Below, in pieces: positions 48,467-57,206 of a DNA stretch of 64,000 nt (positions are counted from its first letter, which is position 1; each line of letters begins with the position of its first letter). Below the pieces are notes generated by a model. That model was not told the DNA's origin, did no database searches, and saw nothing but the letters and a program-made list of their open reading frames with translations. Where the stretch lies: the IMG/VR virus record IMGVR_UViG_3300028920_000055, positions 1 through 64,000 of that record, one strand, 5' to 3'. The position numbers and the translations under genes are program-made. This stretch comes from a virus.

Positions 48467-49438
48467 ATGAGAATTTTATACGCAGGTACATTTACTGGTT
48501 TTTGGGTTTCAGATCACCATAGAGCAAATTCTTTCAAGAAGTATTTTGATAGAGTTGTTCAATTCGATTATCGCACTGTCGGCAAAGGTGATAATCTAAA
48601 GATGTGTTCTATTTTACACCAATCTATAGGAAGCCTTAATCCTCATGTTTTATTTGTAAACAAAGGTGAACAAATTATACCGAATACTTTACATAGAATT
48701 AAATTGAATTTTCCCAATACCTTTATTGTAGCCTTTAACGGTGATCAAAGGGGAAAGGCTTCAAATATGACCGCAGCATTGGGAAGGGTTGCAGATGGTA
48801 TTCTTATAAACAACCAACACGAGCCTCAATGGAAAGAATATAAAGATATGGGGGTTAGAGCGATATATGAATATCATACAGCTTCTGATCCCTCTGTGTT
48901 TAAACCAATAAGAGGAATCGATAAAAAATTCGATATAGTTTTTGTCGGTGGAAATTATGGAGATAAGTTTCCGCTAAGTAAATTTAGATTAAATTGTATA
49001 AGAGAGTTGGCTAAGGATTTTAAAGTTGCTATTTCCGGCACAACTAATTGGAGAAATGTACCTGGTATTCATTTTCTTGGCCGCAATTATGATGTAAAAT
49101 TTTCAGAAATTGCTGCACAAGCTCGATGTATACTTGGAGTAAATGCTTTCGATAATGTAAATCATTATACAAGCAATCGAACTTGGAATAGTATGGCTTG
49201 TGGAAGGCCATATGTTTGTCATTATTATCAAGGGGCTGAACATTTTTTTGATGATAAGAAAAACATATTGTTTTTTAGGAATATAGATGATTTAAAGCAA
49301 ATTGTAAGTTGGATAAAAGCGAATGAGAAGCAAGCTGACCAGATTGGAGCGGCTGGAAGAAAATTGATTCAAACCCAACATACTTACGATCATAGAACTG
49401 AACAATTATTAAGGATATATGAACAATGGAAAAAATGA
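48467..49438 (+). CDS. GT-B glycosyltransferase, CgeB-like
   Basis: 323 residues from ATG 48467, directly after the previous stop. MRILYAGTFTGFWVSDHHRA opens a Rossmann half; FDIVFVGGNYGDKFPLSKFR begins the second, and YTSNRTWNSMACGRPYVCHY with the following acidic residues is the donor-binding region of CgeB/DUF3880-type glycosyltransferases. Acts presumably on the same glycan. Confidence 0.75.
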   Translation: MRILYAGTFTGFWVSDHHRANSFKKYFDRVVQFDYRTVGKGDNLKMCSILHQSIGSLNPHVLFVNKGEQIIPNTLHRIKLNFPNTFIVAFNGDQRGKASNMTAALGRVADGILINNQHEPQWKEYKDMGVRAIYEYHTASDPSVFKPIRGIDKKFDIVFVGGNYGDKFPLSKFRLNCIRELAKDFKVAISGTTNWRNVPGIHFLGRNYDVKFSEIAAQARCILGVNAFDNVNHYTSNRTWNSMACGRPYVCHYYQGAEHFFDDKKNILFFRNIDDLKQIVSWIKANEKQADQIGAAGRKLIQTQHTYDHRTEQLLRIYEQWKK

Positions 49439-50163
49439 TTGACTTTTTTGTACTTACTTATAATCGATTAAAATATCTTAACCAGTGTGTTCGATCTGTA
49501 GTAGATCAAACAGTTGATATTAGGATTAATGTGTGGAATAATGGGTCTACAGATGAAACTACCGAATGGTTAATTAACCATTCGGAATTGCTAAATAGGG
49601 GACTACTTTTCAACAGTCCCGTTAATTTGGGAGTTGCAGATGCTCGTAATGTCATGATCGATTTAATAGATGCTAATTGGATATTTATTAGTGATGATGA
49701 TATGTGGTATGATACTAATTGTATGAAGTATAATTGGGAAATGTTACAAGCCTATGAAAATAAGTTTGGAAAATCTAAAATTGGTTTTGTTGGCTTGAAC
49801 ATGCCTTGGAGAAGAAGTAAATATGATGATGAAATATTTATTAAAAAAGTAAATGTTGATAAATTCGAAATACACGAAGTTAGAACAACTCCACCCAATG
49901 CTTGGCTTATTAATAAAAAGGCTCTTTTTAAAATGGGCGGGTTTAAATTGCCGCCAAATCGATTGATGGGATATACAGCTTTTCATTTGCCAAATCAGTT
50001 AAGACAAAATGGTTACAAGGTGATTAGACTCGATAAAGTGAATGGAAAATTATACAACGGTTGCGAACATACTGATAATATAGGTCACGAAAAAGGATTT
50101 AGAGATCATTACGAGGAATACAATGAGTGGAGATCCAAAGAAAAAAGATTGCCCACTGCCTGA
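49426..50163 (+). CDS. family-2 GT-A glycosyltransferase
   Basis: 245 residues. FFVLTYNRLKYLNQCVRSVV, INVWNNGSTDETTEWLINHS and WIFISDDDMWYDTNCMKY match the enzyme at 47716 block by block. Overlaps both neighbours (13 and 41 bases). A paralogue pair within one cassette suggests addition of similar sugars at different positions. Confidence 0.85.
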   Translation: MEKMIDFFVLTYNRLKYLNQCVRSVVDQTVDIRINVWNNGSTDETTEWLINHSELLNRGLLFNSPVNLGVADARNVMIDLIDANWIFISDDDMWYDTNCMKYNWEMLQAYENKFGKSKIGFVGLNMPWRRSKYDDEIFIKKVNVDKFEIHEVRTTPPNAWLINKKALFKMGGFKLPPNRLMGYTAFHLPNQLRQNGYKVIRLDKVNGKLYNGCEHTDNIGHEKGFRDHYEEYNEWRSKEKRLPTA

Positions 50164-50842
50164 TGCTGTAGAGTTAAAAAATCTTGCAAAAAGGTATAAA
50201 ACAGATAAAGTCAGGCATGGATTTATACCAATTTATTCCAGTTATTTAAAGTCATTCCGTCAAAAGGCTAAATTTGTAATTGAAATTGGAATAAAATATG
50301 GTGCCTCTTTAAAGATGTGGCACGATTATTTCCCTAAAGCCACTATCGTAGGCATTGATAATATGGTAAAACACGATCCATCTATTTGGGCTAAATCAGA
50401 ATTTGAATCAAGAGTGATTGTTTGGAAAGCAGATCAATCAAATCCAAAAGACTTGAGCCGGTTTATTTATCAATCTCAAGGGATGATGGGAAAGGTTGAT
50501 CTGATTGTTGATGATGGTAGCCACAAGATGTACGATCAACAGCTAACGCTGGCTAAATTGTTTGTAATGCTAAGGCCAGGCGGAATATATGTAATAGAGG
50601 ATTTGGATACATCTTTGGCAGGTGGTCCAAAAAATAAATTTGGGATAATAAAAGATGACCAAGATACCACATTACGTGTACTTGAAAGGGCCAGAATTAA
50701 AAAGAAGATACAAGTTACATCTCGTCACTTGGCTAATTTGGAAGTTAATAGGATTTATCTTTGTAAGCATATTGCTGGTATTGACATTTATCGCTTACAT
50801 GATTGCAGGAATATTATTGCTTTTATTAGGAAAATCAAATGA
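50123..50842 (+). CDS. SAM-dependent sugar O-methyltransferase-like protein
   Basis: 239 residues. YKTDKVRHGFIPIYSSYLKS, KFVIEIGIKYGASLKMWHDY (SAM-binding glycine region), ATIVGIDNMV, and VDLIVDDGSHKMYDQQLTLA, then LRPGGIYVIEDLDTS. This set is typical of the MycE/macrocin-type sugar O-methyltransferases and related cephalosporin-hydroxylase-like proteins. Probably methylates a sugar hydroxyl of the cassette's glycan. Confidence 0.75.
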   Translation: MSGDPKKKDCPLPDAVELKNLAKRYKTDKVRHGFIPIYSSYLKSFRQKAKFVIEIGIKYGASLKMWHDYFPKATIVGIDNMVKHDPSIWAKSEFESRVIVWKADQSNPKDLSRFIYQSQGMMGKVDLIVDDGSHKMYDQQLTLAKLFVMLRPGGIYVIEDLDTSLAGGPKNKFGIIKDDQDTTLRVLERARIKKKIQVTSRHLANLEVNRIYLCKHIAGIDIYRLHDCRNIIAFIRKIK

Positions 50843-51564
50843 ATCTTGAAGAAATTACAACAGCCGTTATTACCTATAACAGACCACTTTGTGTAGGCAA
50901 TTTTTTAAAATCCGCTCGCAAGCATCTTGACGATATGCCAGTGTTGGTAATAGATGGTTCGAGCGAGATAGGTGATGGATGTATTACTTTCGATTCCGCA
51001 ATATTTACACATAATAGACCATTATCAATCAATCTCAATAACGCTATCTTGTTCTCTCGAACAAGATATGTAATGATTTGCAATGACGATATTTATTTCA
51101 AAGATGGAATCATGCCTTTTTTGTTTAAGTTAAACGGGGCAGGATTGCATATCTTGAGCAATTGGAGCTGTTTTGTAATAGATAAAGCAATTATTCCTAC
51201 AGTTGGTTGGTTTGATCCAAGATTAGAGTCAGCAGGATACGATGGGAAAGATTACGGTTCCAGAATGAAAATCTGTGGAATCGAAATGAAAAGGTATGAT
51301 TGTAGAGAGTTTATACATCACGATCAGTATACAAGAAGGAAACATTATAAATCAGTAAGATGGAATTATCGTCAATCTTTTGATTTTTTTAGAAAAAAGT
51401 GGGATGTAGTAAATAGTAAAACTACTGTGAATAGTAAAACTACTGTGAATTTAAAAAAGTTAAGTGGTGCTAAGTTGAAGCAGATGAAGAAAATGGATGA
51501 TCCTGATTGGTATCCTTATTATACAGAATTATACAGGAAAGGTATCTGGTCAGATGAAATCTAA
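50839..51564 (+). CDS. GT-A glycosyltransferase with tandem repeat
   Basis: 241 residues, ATGA overlap. ITTAVITYNRPLCVGNFLKS and TRYVMICNDDIYFKDGIMPF mark a shortened GT2-like enzyme. Near residue 192 an exact 18-bp tandem repeat (51412-51447) encodes NSKTTV twice, in frame, so slippage would change only the linker length. Acceptor unknown. Confidence 0.65.
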   Translation: MNLEEITTAVITYNRPLCVGNFLKSARKHLDDMPVLVIDGSSEIGDGCITFDSAIFTHNRPLSINLNNAILFSRTRYVMICNDDIYFKDGIMPFLFKLNGAGLHILSNWSCFVIDKAIIPTVGWFDPRLESAGYDGKDYGSRMKICGIEMKRYDCREFIHHDQYTRRKHYKSVRWNYRQSFDFFRKKWDVVNSKTTVNSKTTVNLKKLSGAKLKQMKKMDDPDWYPYYTELYRKGIWSDEI

Positions 51565-52357
51565 TGCAGAACTTACAGTTGCACTGGCCTTGTTCAAGGG
51601 AAAAGAGATTTCCTGGCTTGGTATGGAATCTTTATGTAATCAAGTTACAATTCCTGCTTCTTGGGAATTGCTGATAGCAGAAGAACAGTGCTCTGGAAGA
51701 ACAGGAGCTGATGAAATCTTAAAATATCACAAGCGATTAAGGGAAATTGGTTGTGAAAGAATTGAATATTATCCCCTTACGAAAACTATGGGATTGGTAA
51801 ATAAGTTTGTATTTTTAGCCAGTAACGCTGCAGAGACTTCAAAAATGTTTTTACTTTGGGCACAGGATGATTATTATGTGTCTACAAGGATAAGAGAAAC
51901 TTATGATGCTATGATGTCTTATCCTTATCATATGTATACAAGAGATAACAATTTCGATTATAGTTTTGCAACAGGAAATTTAACTTACAGACATTATAAC
52001 AATAGGATTTTCAGACCTTACATTGAATTGGCTTATCGTCCACACGCTTTAAAAAGAATTATTTTAACAGGCGATGCAAGGCGGAGAAGTCATTCAGATA
52101 TGACTCTGTTTAAATTGTATCAAGAAGTCGTCAAGAAGAAAAAGATTACAAGATTTATAAACACATTGCCCAATAATTCTGTTTATACTACAGGATTTAA
52201 TTATTATAACAAGCCAAGAATTAAAAAATTGAAGCCAAGTAAAATGTTTCAATATACAGAAGCTATATTGGAAGATGTTGTACCTGTAGATATAGCTATG
52301 AGACTTAGAGAATTAAAAAAGGTGTATGATGAAAGAACGCAAAAATATCAACACTGA
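51554..52357 (+). CDS. GT-A-like protein, paralogue of the 4093 gene
   Basis: 267 residues from ATG 51554. AELTVALALFKGKEISWLGM, then SLCNQVTIPASWELLIAEEQ, and MFLLWAQDDYYVSTRIRETY (QDD) resemble the protein at 4093 in order and spacing. Classical GT2 motifs are weaker than in the neighbours. Probably a sugar transferase acting on the same glycan. Confidence 0.6.
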   Translation: MKSNAELTVALALFKGKEISWLGMESLCNQVTIPASWELLIAEEQCSGRTGADEILKYHKRLREIGCERIEYYPLTKTMGLVNKFVFLASNAAETSKMFLLWAQDDYYVSTRIRETYDAMMSYPYHMYTRDNNFDYSFATGNLTYRHYNNRIFRPYIELAYRPHALKRIILTGDARRRSHSDMTLFKLYQEVVKKKKITRFINTLPNNSVYTTGFNYYNKPRIKKLKPSKMFQYTEAILEDVVPVDIAMRLRELKKVYDERTQKYQH

Positions 52358-52994
52358 AACTTATTGGGACGGAAAGTATTCCAGAAATTATTGGAGTAAT
52401 CCCAATAATTTGGTAAAAGGTGCACACAAGCCTCTTTATGAAAAAGTTGTAGACATAATATTCGAGGTGCGTCATGATTATATTGTGGACTTGGGGGCCG
52501 GAATTGGTCCAGTCCCATTTTTACTATCAAAACGGGGTTTTGATTTTAATAAAAGAATATACATATGCGTGGATCAGTCAACCGTTGGACTTGATAGGGC
52601 TAAAAAATTCAGTCCCTCAGTGAAAGTATTGCCCGCCAAAGTTGATGAGCCTATTACTCAGCTTGAGAAAAGCAAAGCTGATCTTGTAATATGTTGCGAA
52701 GTGCTTGAACATTTAACCAATCCAATAAATGCTTTAAAAAATGCTTATGAACTTGTGAGCGATACAGGATTGGTTGTAGTTTCTGTTCCTCACGGAATAA
52801 GCAAGCATCAAGAACACGTACACTGGAGCATAAGGCAGGATTTGTTGGAGCGTTTTCATGAAGCGGTTGGGCTCAATGTTTATGGGGTTACAATCGCAGA
52901 TCGCTGGCGAGTTGTAAAAAGCAGAAGAATGTGGAGGAAGAAAAATGTCGAGCATCCAACAGTTCAGAAAGCCGATCTTTGTATTTCAGACTAA
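52326..52994 (+). CDS. class I SAM methyltransferase
   Basis: 222 residues from ATG 52326 (ATG 52329 also possible) behind AAAAAGGTG. YIVDLGAGIGPVPFLLSKRG is motif I, IYICVDQSTVGLDRAKKF motif II, and LVICCEVLEHLTNPINAL with LVSDTGLVVVSVPHG motifs IV-V. A Methyltransf_11/23-type enzyme, likely modifying a sugar of this cassette. Confidence 0.75.
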   Translation: MMKERKNINTETYWDGKYSRNYWSNPNNLVKGAHKPLYEKVVDIIFEVRHDYIVDLGAGIGPVPFLLSKRGFDFNKRIYICVDQSTVGLDRAKKFSPSVKVLPAKVDEPITQLEKSKADLVICCEVLEHLTNPINALKNAYELVSDTGLVVVSVPHGISKHQEHVHWSIRQDLLERFHEAVGLNVYGVTIADRWRVVKSRRMWRKKNVEHPTVQKADLCISD

Positions 52995-54135
52995 GATCGA
53001 AAAAGATAAAGTATTGGCTACAATATCTGATTCAATTGATAAAGGTTGGATTGGACTCGGTAAGGTAACTGAAGCGTTCGAGCGAGAATTTGCTGAATAT
53101 GTTGGAGCAAAGTATGCGGTTGGTTTGAATAGTGCCACAGCTGGACTCCATCTTGCTCTTATTTTAGCCGGAGTAAAAAAACACCAGCAGGTTATAACTA
53201 CACCAATGACTTTTGTTTCAACCAATGCTGCTATTCTTTATGTAGACGCGAATCCCTTTTTTGTAGATGTTGGTGAATATTTACATATAAAAATCGATGA
53301 TATACTTAATCCCGAAATAAGTCCAAACAGTGCTAAAGCTATAATGTTAGTACATTTCGGCGGGATTCCTATTGAAAAGAAAAAAATTATACAGCTTCAG
53401 AATAATTGTCCCCATACAGCTATTATACAAGATTGCGCTCATGCTACAGGGGCGAAATTTGAAGATGGATCGATGGTAGGAAGTTTTGGAGATTATAACA
53501 TCTTTTCGTTCCATGCTGTAAAAAATTTACCATCACCTGATGGCGGAATGTTGGTAACTAACGATGCATCTATTGCCGCAGAAGCAAAAAAGTTGAGGTG
53601 GATGGGTATCGATAAAGATACGGCTTCAAGAACGCACCATCTACACAACGTTGGATATAGCTGGTATTATAATGTTGGGAAGCTCGGATATAAATATCAC
53701 ATGAACGATATAACTGCTGCATTTGGATTAGCTGGACTCGATACAATCAATAGAGATAATGACCGGCGCGGAGAAATTCGACAGGCTTATTATGACAAAA
53801 TAGACAAAAATTATGCCAAGTTGGTAATGGCAGATACTAATGTAAAGTCTGCTAATCATATGGCTACATTAATACTAAGACAAGGTATTGATCGAAATAC
53901 TCTTATCCAACGATTGAAAGATAATTGGAATATTCATCCTGGAGTACATTATACTCCAAATAATTATTTTGAGCCGTTTTCTAATTATCCAGGCGGAACT
54001 ATAATGGCTTGGAACGTATATAAACAGATTGTGACTTTGCCTTGTCATCTCGAAATGACCGATGAAGATGTGGCAAGAGTTATAACGGCGGTAAACTCTG
54101 AGATAGATAGAATATTAGAAAAATCACTACAATGA
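52945..54135 (+). CDS. DegT/DnrJ/EryC1/StrS-type sugar aminotransferase
   Basis: 396 residues. PLP-dependent nucleotide-sugar aminotransferase: VGLNSATAGLHLALILAGV, VITTPMTFVSTNAAILYVDA, IIQDCAHATGAKFEDGSMVG, and NIFSFHAVKNLPSPDGGM with the PLP lysine at K193. Members convert keto sugars to amino sugars such as those found in O-antigen and flagellin glycans. Overlaps the methyltransferase by 50 bases. Its presence means the cassette can make, not merely transfer, an unusual sugar, provided a keto-sugar precursor comes from the host. Confidence 0.9.
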   Translation: MSSIQQFRKPIFVFQTKIEKDKVLATISDSIDKGWIGLGKVTEAFEREFAEYVGAKYAVGLNSATAGLHLALILAGVKKHQQVITTPMTFVSTNAAILYVDANPFFVDVGEYLHIKIDDILNPEISPNSAKAIMLVHFGGIPIEKKKIIQLQNNCPHTAIIQDCAHATGAKFEDGSMVGSFGDYNIFSFHAVKNLPSPDGGMLVTNDASIAAEAKKLRWMGIDKDTASRTHHLHNVGYSWYYNVGKLGYKYHMNDITAAFGLAGLDTINRDNDRRGEIRQAYYDKIDKNYAKLVMADTNVKSANHMATLILRQGIDRNTLIQRLKDNWNIHPGVHYTPNNYFEPFSNYPGGTIMAWNVYKQIVTLPCHLEMTDEDVARVITAVNSEIDRILEKSLQ

Positions 54136-54166
54136 AACCAATCATATTTGCTCTCTAAGAGCAAAT
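54129..54166 (+). repeat. 28-bp dispersed repeat copy B with hairpin
   Basis: 54129-54156 matches 6132-6159 at 25 of 28 positions. The hairpin ATTTGCTCT / AGAGCAAAT at 54146-54166 extends it. It begins within the last codons of the aminotransferase gene. Confidence 0.55.
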
Positions 54167-54201
54167 TACCTTAAATTCATAGTAGGATACAGGAGGAAAA
54201 T

Positions 54202-54489
54202 ATGTCTACAATAAGAGGATTTTCGTTGGTGGAGCCGCCGAAGGCGGAGAGCTTCATAAAATATGTACACCACGGCATTAATATGTGGGTACGTAATGCC
54301 TTGAAAGGAAAGCATCGGTTGGTGTGTTGTTGCTATCATTGTGATAAATTTCATCCAGGCAAGGAGAACAATTGTCCAATAGCTCAAGCTCTTTATGAGT
54401 TTGATGTGGATAATAGTGTAACAACTCCTGTTTGGGAGTGCGAAGGTTTCGAATTTACCGATACGCCTGATGTGGAGGAAACAAAATGA
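54202..54489 (+). CDS. small cysteine-rich protein
   Basis: 95 residues; ATG behind AGGAGG. LVCCCYHCDKFHPGKENNCP gives a cluster of five cysteines likely to bind metal, followed by an acidic C-terminus with WECEGFEF. Sits between the aminotransferase and the acetyltransferase. Function unknown. Confidence 0.6.
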   Translation: MSTIRGFSLVEPPKAESFIKYVHHGINMWVRNALKGKHRLVCCCYHCDKFHPGKENNCPIAQALYEFDVDNSVTTPVWECEGFEFTDTPDVEETK

Positions 54490-55013
54490 GTAATTGTAAA
54501 TACGACATCGTTCTGGTTCCTGTAAACAAAGATGTAGCTGGAGATTCTCAGTTTATTTACAACGTCAGGAACCATCCGGCCATCCGGAAAAATCTCATCA
54601 ACGAAAGTGAAATTCCAATCTCGAAACACAATCAGTATTGGAGTAAACTCATTCTCTCCAATGACGTTGTGCTCTATAAAATCGAAATGATGGATCCGAT
54701 TACTCATCAATTCATCTCGGTTGGATATTGTGATACTAAAGTAATCGGTGATGAGATGGAATTCGGTTGGAAGATTTTACCGGATTATCAAGGTCTTGGA
54801 CTTGGCCGGAAAGCCGTTGAAGCTCTGCTCAACGCCAATGAAGGCTATATTCAGATCAAAGGCTTAACACCATCTTTGACAGTATTCGATGATAATTTTC
54901 CAGCCATTAAGTTATATCAATCTTTTGGTTTTGAAACAGTAGATCAAAAGAAATTGAAGAGACTTGATGGTACAATTCGTGTCCTTTTGAAGATGAAACT
55001 CACCTCTAATTAG
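54486..55013 (+). CDS. GNAT-family N-acetyltransferase
   Basis: 175 residues, ATGA overlap. The acetyl-CoA loop DYQGLGLGRKAVEALL and the following LTVFDDNFPAIKLYQSFGFE (C-terminal GNAT strands) are clear. Position two genes after a sugar aminotransferase suggests it N-acetylates the amino sugar, as in N-acylated 4-amino-4-deoxy sugar pathways. Codon use differs slightly from the glycosyltransferases (more GC). Confidence 0.8.
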   Translation: MSNCKYDIVLVPVNKDVAGDSQFIYNVRNHPAIRKNLINESEIPISKHNQYWSKLILSNDVVLYKIEMMDPITHQFISVGYCDTKVIGDEMEFGWKILPDYQGLGLGRKAVEALLNANEGYIQIKGLTPSLTVFDDNFPAIKLYQSFGFETVDQKKLKRLDGTIRVLLKMKLTSN

Positions 55014-55091
55014 AAAAGGATATTGGATATAATATAGTAAATTTGTAAAATATTTATTATATTATTCTTAGAGTAAACTTGAGGAACAAAA
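55014..55091 (+). promoter_or_regulatory. AT-rich gap with TTTATTATATT
   Basis: TTTATTATATT at 55053-55063 is identical to the extended -10 of the strong promoters at 14537, 15351 and 24750. The expected -35 position (TAGTAA, 55035-55040) is poor, so a weak or activated promoter for the tail genes is possible. Confidence 0.5.
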
Positions 55092-55784
55092 ATGGCAACT
55101 GGAGAATTAACAGCTTCTTATATCGATTGGGAAGATGCTTGTTATATGGTCGGGGCCGATCCTACGGCCATAGACAATATTAAGGATCCAATCATTCAAT
55201 GGGTTGAAACGCTCGGTATTGAGTTGGAGCTTGGAAGAGACATCTCTACGGCATTTCAGGAAAATACTGTTAGCTCAAGTGATCCAGAGCTTCACAGTAT
55301 TGAGCGCGATGATCAGGATACCCTTATAGCCAAGCATTTTCCTATCATAAGTGTAACTCGCCTGCGAGATAATATTCAAGCAAGCAATTCCAACAACATA
55401 TTAACTCTAACGGAACATACTAATTTCGAGATCGAAAAAGAAACTGGACTCATAAGGCTCACAGGCGAGTTACAAGACAGCAACCTGATGAAGAAAATCG
55501 AGTTCTTCACACAGGGTTATAATACAGTGGATCTGTGTTACGTGTGGGGATTTACTTCAATTCCAAACGATGTAAAGGCTTTCGCTAATTTGATGGCTGC
55601 TGCTTTGTTGAGACAATACGATAAAATGGTAGCCAGTGGAGAATCTGCTGGATTGAAGCGATTACAGATGGGCGATTATGAAGAAGAAGTGGGAGATATG
55701 TACAAGAACGCACAGAACGAGTTTATGGCATCTGTAAAGTTGTCTTCATATCGGTTAAAGAGTAAATACGGAAATTATGTTTGA
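55092..55784 (+). CDS. head-tail connector (adaptor) protein
   Basis: 230 residues; ATG behind TTGAGGAAC. Helical start (WEDACYMVGADPTAIDN), a central beta region and SIPNDVKAFANLMAAALLRQ near the C-terminus, in the order seen in gp6/gp15-type adaptors. Its place after the head genes and before a short head-closure candidate supports the assignment. Family inferred, no catalytic motif expected. Confidence 0.65.
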   Translation: MATGELTASYIDWEDACYMVGADPTAIDNIKDPIIQWVETLGIELELGRDISTAFQENTVSSSDPELHSIERDDQDTLIAKHFPIISVTRLRDNIQASNSNNILTLTEHTNFEIEKETGLIRLTGELQDSNLMKKIEFFTQGYNTVDLCYVWGFTSIPNDVKAFANLMAAALLRQYDKMVASGESAGLKRLQMGDYEEEVGDMYKNAQNEFMASVKLSSYRLKSKYGNYV

Positions 55785-56143
55785 TGTCGATAGATGAATC
55801 AAAACTGCCTCAATCGGTGACTATATCTGAACCATCATCTTCACTCGATGCTTATGGTAATCCAGATGGAACGCTGGCTGTTATTAATTCGAGCGTTCCT
55901 TGTCGGATAACAAGAAATAAACATTACAATGCAGAAGCGGGAAGTGAAGCGGGATTTTTGAGTCGATCAACGCATTTGATTTTTATGAATCATACTTATA
56001 ACAGCATTACTAATACTGTAAAGACTGGTTTTCAAATATCTACTGGATCTGACATCTATATAGTTCAATTTGTAGACGATGCTCCCGGTGGAGTTGAAGA
56101 TCATCATCAACAAATATATTGTACTAAGCAGGTAAAAGATTAA
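55784..56143 (+). CDS. head-closure protein
   Basis: 119 residues from ATG 55784, which begins on the last base of the previous stop. Beta-barrel pattern (TVISEPSS-like start, PCRITRN, RSTHLIFMNHTYNSITNTVK, IYIVQFVDDAPGG) typical of SPP1 gp16-like stopper proteins. Overlaps the next gene by one base (TAATG). Confidence 0.65.
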   Translation: MSIDESKLPQSVTISEPSSSLDAYGNPDGTLAVINSSVPCRITRNKHYNAEAGSEAGFLSRSTHLIFMNHTYNSITNTVKTGFQISTGSDIYIVQFVDDAPGGVEDHHQQIYCTKQVKD

Positions 56144-56721
56144 TGCCAAGACCAGTAAGGATAACAGGAGCAAAAGGGCGGAGAGCCACTGGGGCATTGG
56201 TAAAAGCTCCTGGTCGAGCACCTGCGGCTTTCAGAGGAAAGAAACTTACACCTCCGAAAATACAAATAGTTGTACACGGAGCGAAACAAGCAGAAAAAGT
56301 TTTTAAATTAATCAATAAAGCCTCTAAATCCTGGACACAAAAAGGTGTAGAGGCGACCCTGAAGATGTTCCTTAAACAAGCTCAAGCGAATGTACTTTCT
56401 AATCCTCAATTAAGAGCTTATGACAAGGGCAATCTTTACAAGGATTTAAAGTATAAAATTGAAGTTGTAAAAGATGGATTTGTACAAGGTTCTGCTGGAA
56501 ACTGGGGTGAACAAGCAACGGGCGGTACAAATCCAGCTTATGTGACTTATCATATATATGTACACGAAGGCACAAGAAAAATGCCTAAAAGACCTTATCT
56601 ACATTATGCCTATTTATGGAAAGTAAATCTTGCAATAAAACATCTGGAGAAAAGCATTCAAAAGGATGCTATCGAAGGATCAGCACCAAGAATTGGAATA
56701 GCGAATAGGCTCGCAAGATGA
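56143..56721 (+). CDS. HK97 gp10-like neck/tail completion protein
   Basis: 192 residues. Basic Pro/Ala-rich N-terminus, then a helical part and the diagnostic strand YHIYVHEGTRKMPKRPYLHY, followed by a final helix. This YxxYVHEGT...RPxL pattern is characteristic of HK97 gp10-type proteins. Overlaps the next gene by four bases. Confidence 0.75.
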   Translation: MPRPVRITGAKGRRATGALVKAPGRAPAAFRGKKLTPPKIQIVVHGAKQAEKVFKLINKASKSWTQKGVEATLKMFLKQAQANVLSNPQLRAYDKGNLYKDLKYKIEVVKDGFVQGSAGNWGEQATGGTNPAYVTYHIYVHEGTRKMPKRPYLHYAYLWKVNLAIKHLEKSIQKDAIEGSAPRIGIANRLAR

Positions 56722-57185
56722 GTGTATCATACGATTTAGAATTAGTCAAAGCGATTAAGGCTTTATTTGTTGCCGATAATGTTGATCCAGACGCATCAAA
56801 TAATGAGCTATGTATACACTCATTTGTTGCTGATAGAATCGTCCAAGGTGATGTGCCGCTTCAAGATGTCGATCTGCCGCAAATTTCTATATCTGTTACA
56901 GTTGGACCAGGTGTAGAAGAAGGTTTACCGGCAGAGCACGCAATGATGGACATCAAAGCTTGGTATCCACGTACCACTGCTGGTGCTTCTTTATCTGTTT
57001 CAAGATGCGGAGCAAGAATAAGAGGATTGTTGGATCACAAGCCTCAAGTGGTTTTTCAATACAATTCTGCTTTGCATTGCTATTTACTTGATCGGATAGA
57101 TGGAAGTAAGTACTTGGGTGAGGAAGAAGAGTGTTACGTGTACCAAAATCTCTTTGATGTCGTCATGGAAAGGTCATTCTCTTAA
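56718..57185 (+). CDS. tail terminator-like protein
   Basis: 155 residues. ELVKAIKALFVADNVDPDAS, PQISISVTVGPGVEEGLP and a helical middle (SVSRCGARIRGLLDHK) follow the alpha/beta pattern of gpU/gp17-like tail terminators. Position between the gp10-like gene and the tube candidate agrees. Confidence 0.6.
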   Translation: MSVSYDLELVKAIKALFVADNVDPDASNNELCIHSFVADRIVQGDVPLQDVDLPQISISVTVGPGVEEGLPAEHAMMDIKAWYPRTTAGASLSVSRCGARIRGLLDHKPQVVFQYNSALHCYLLDRIDGSKYLGEEEECYVYQNLFDVVMERSFS

Positions 57186-57206
57186 TCATGATCATAGGAG
57201 AATAAC

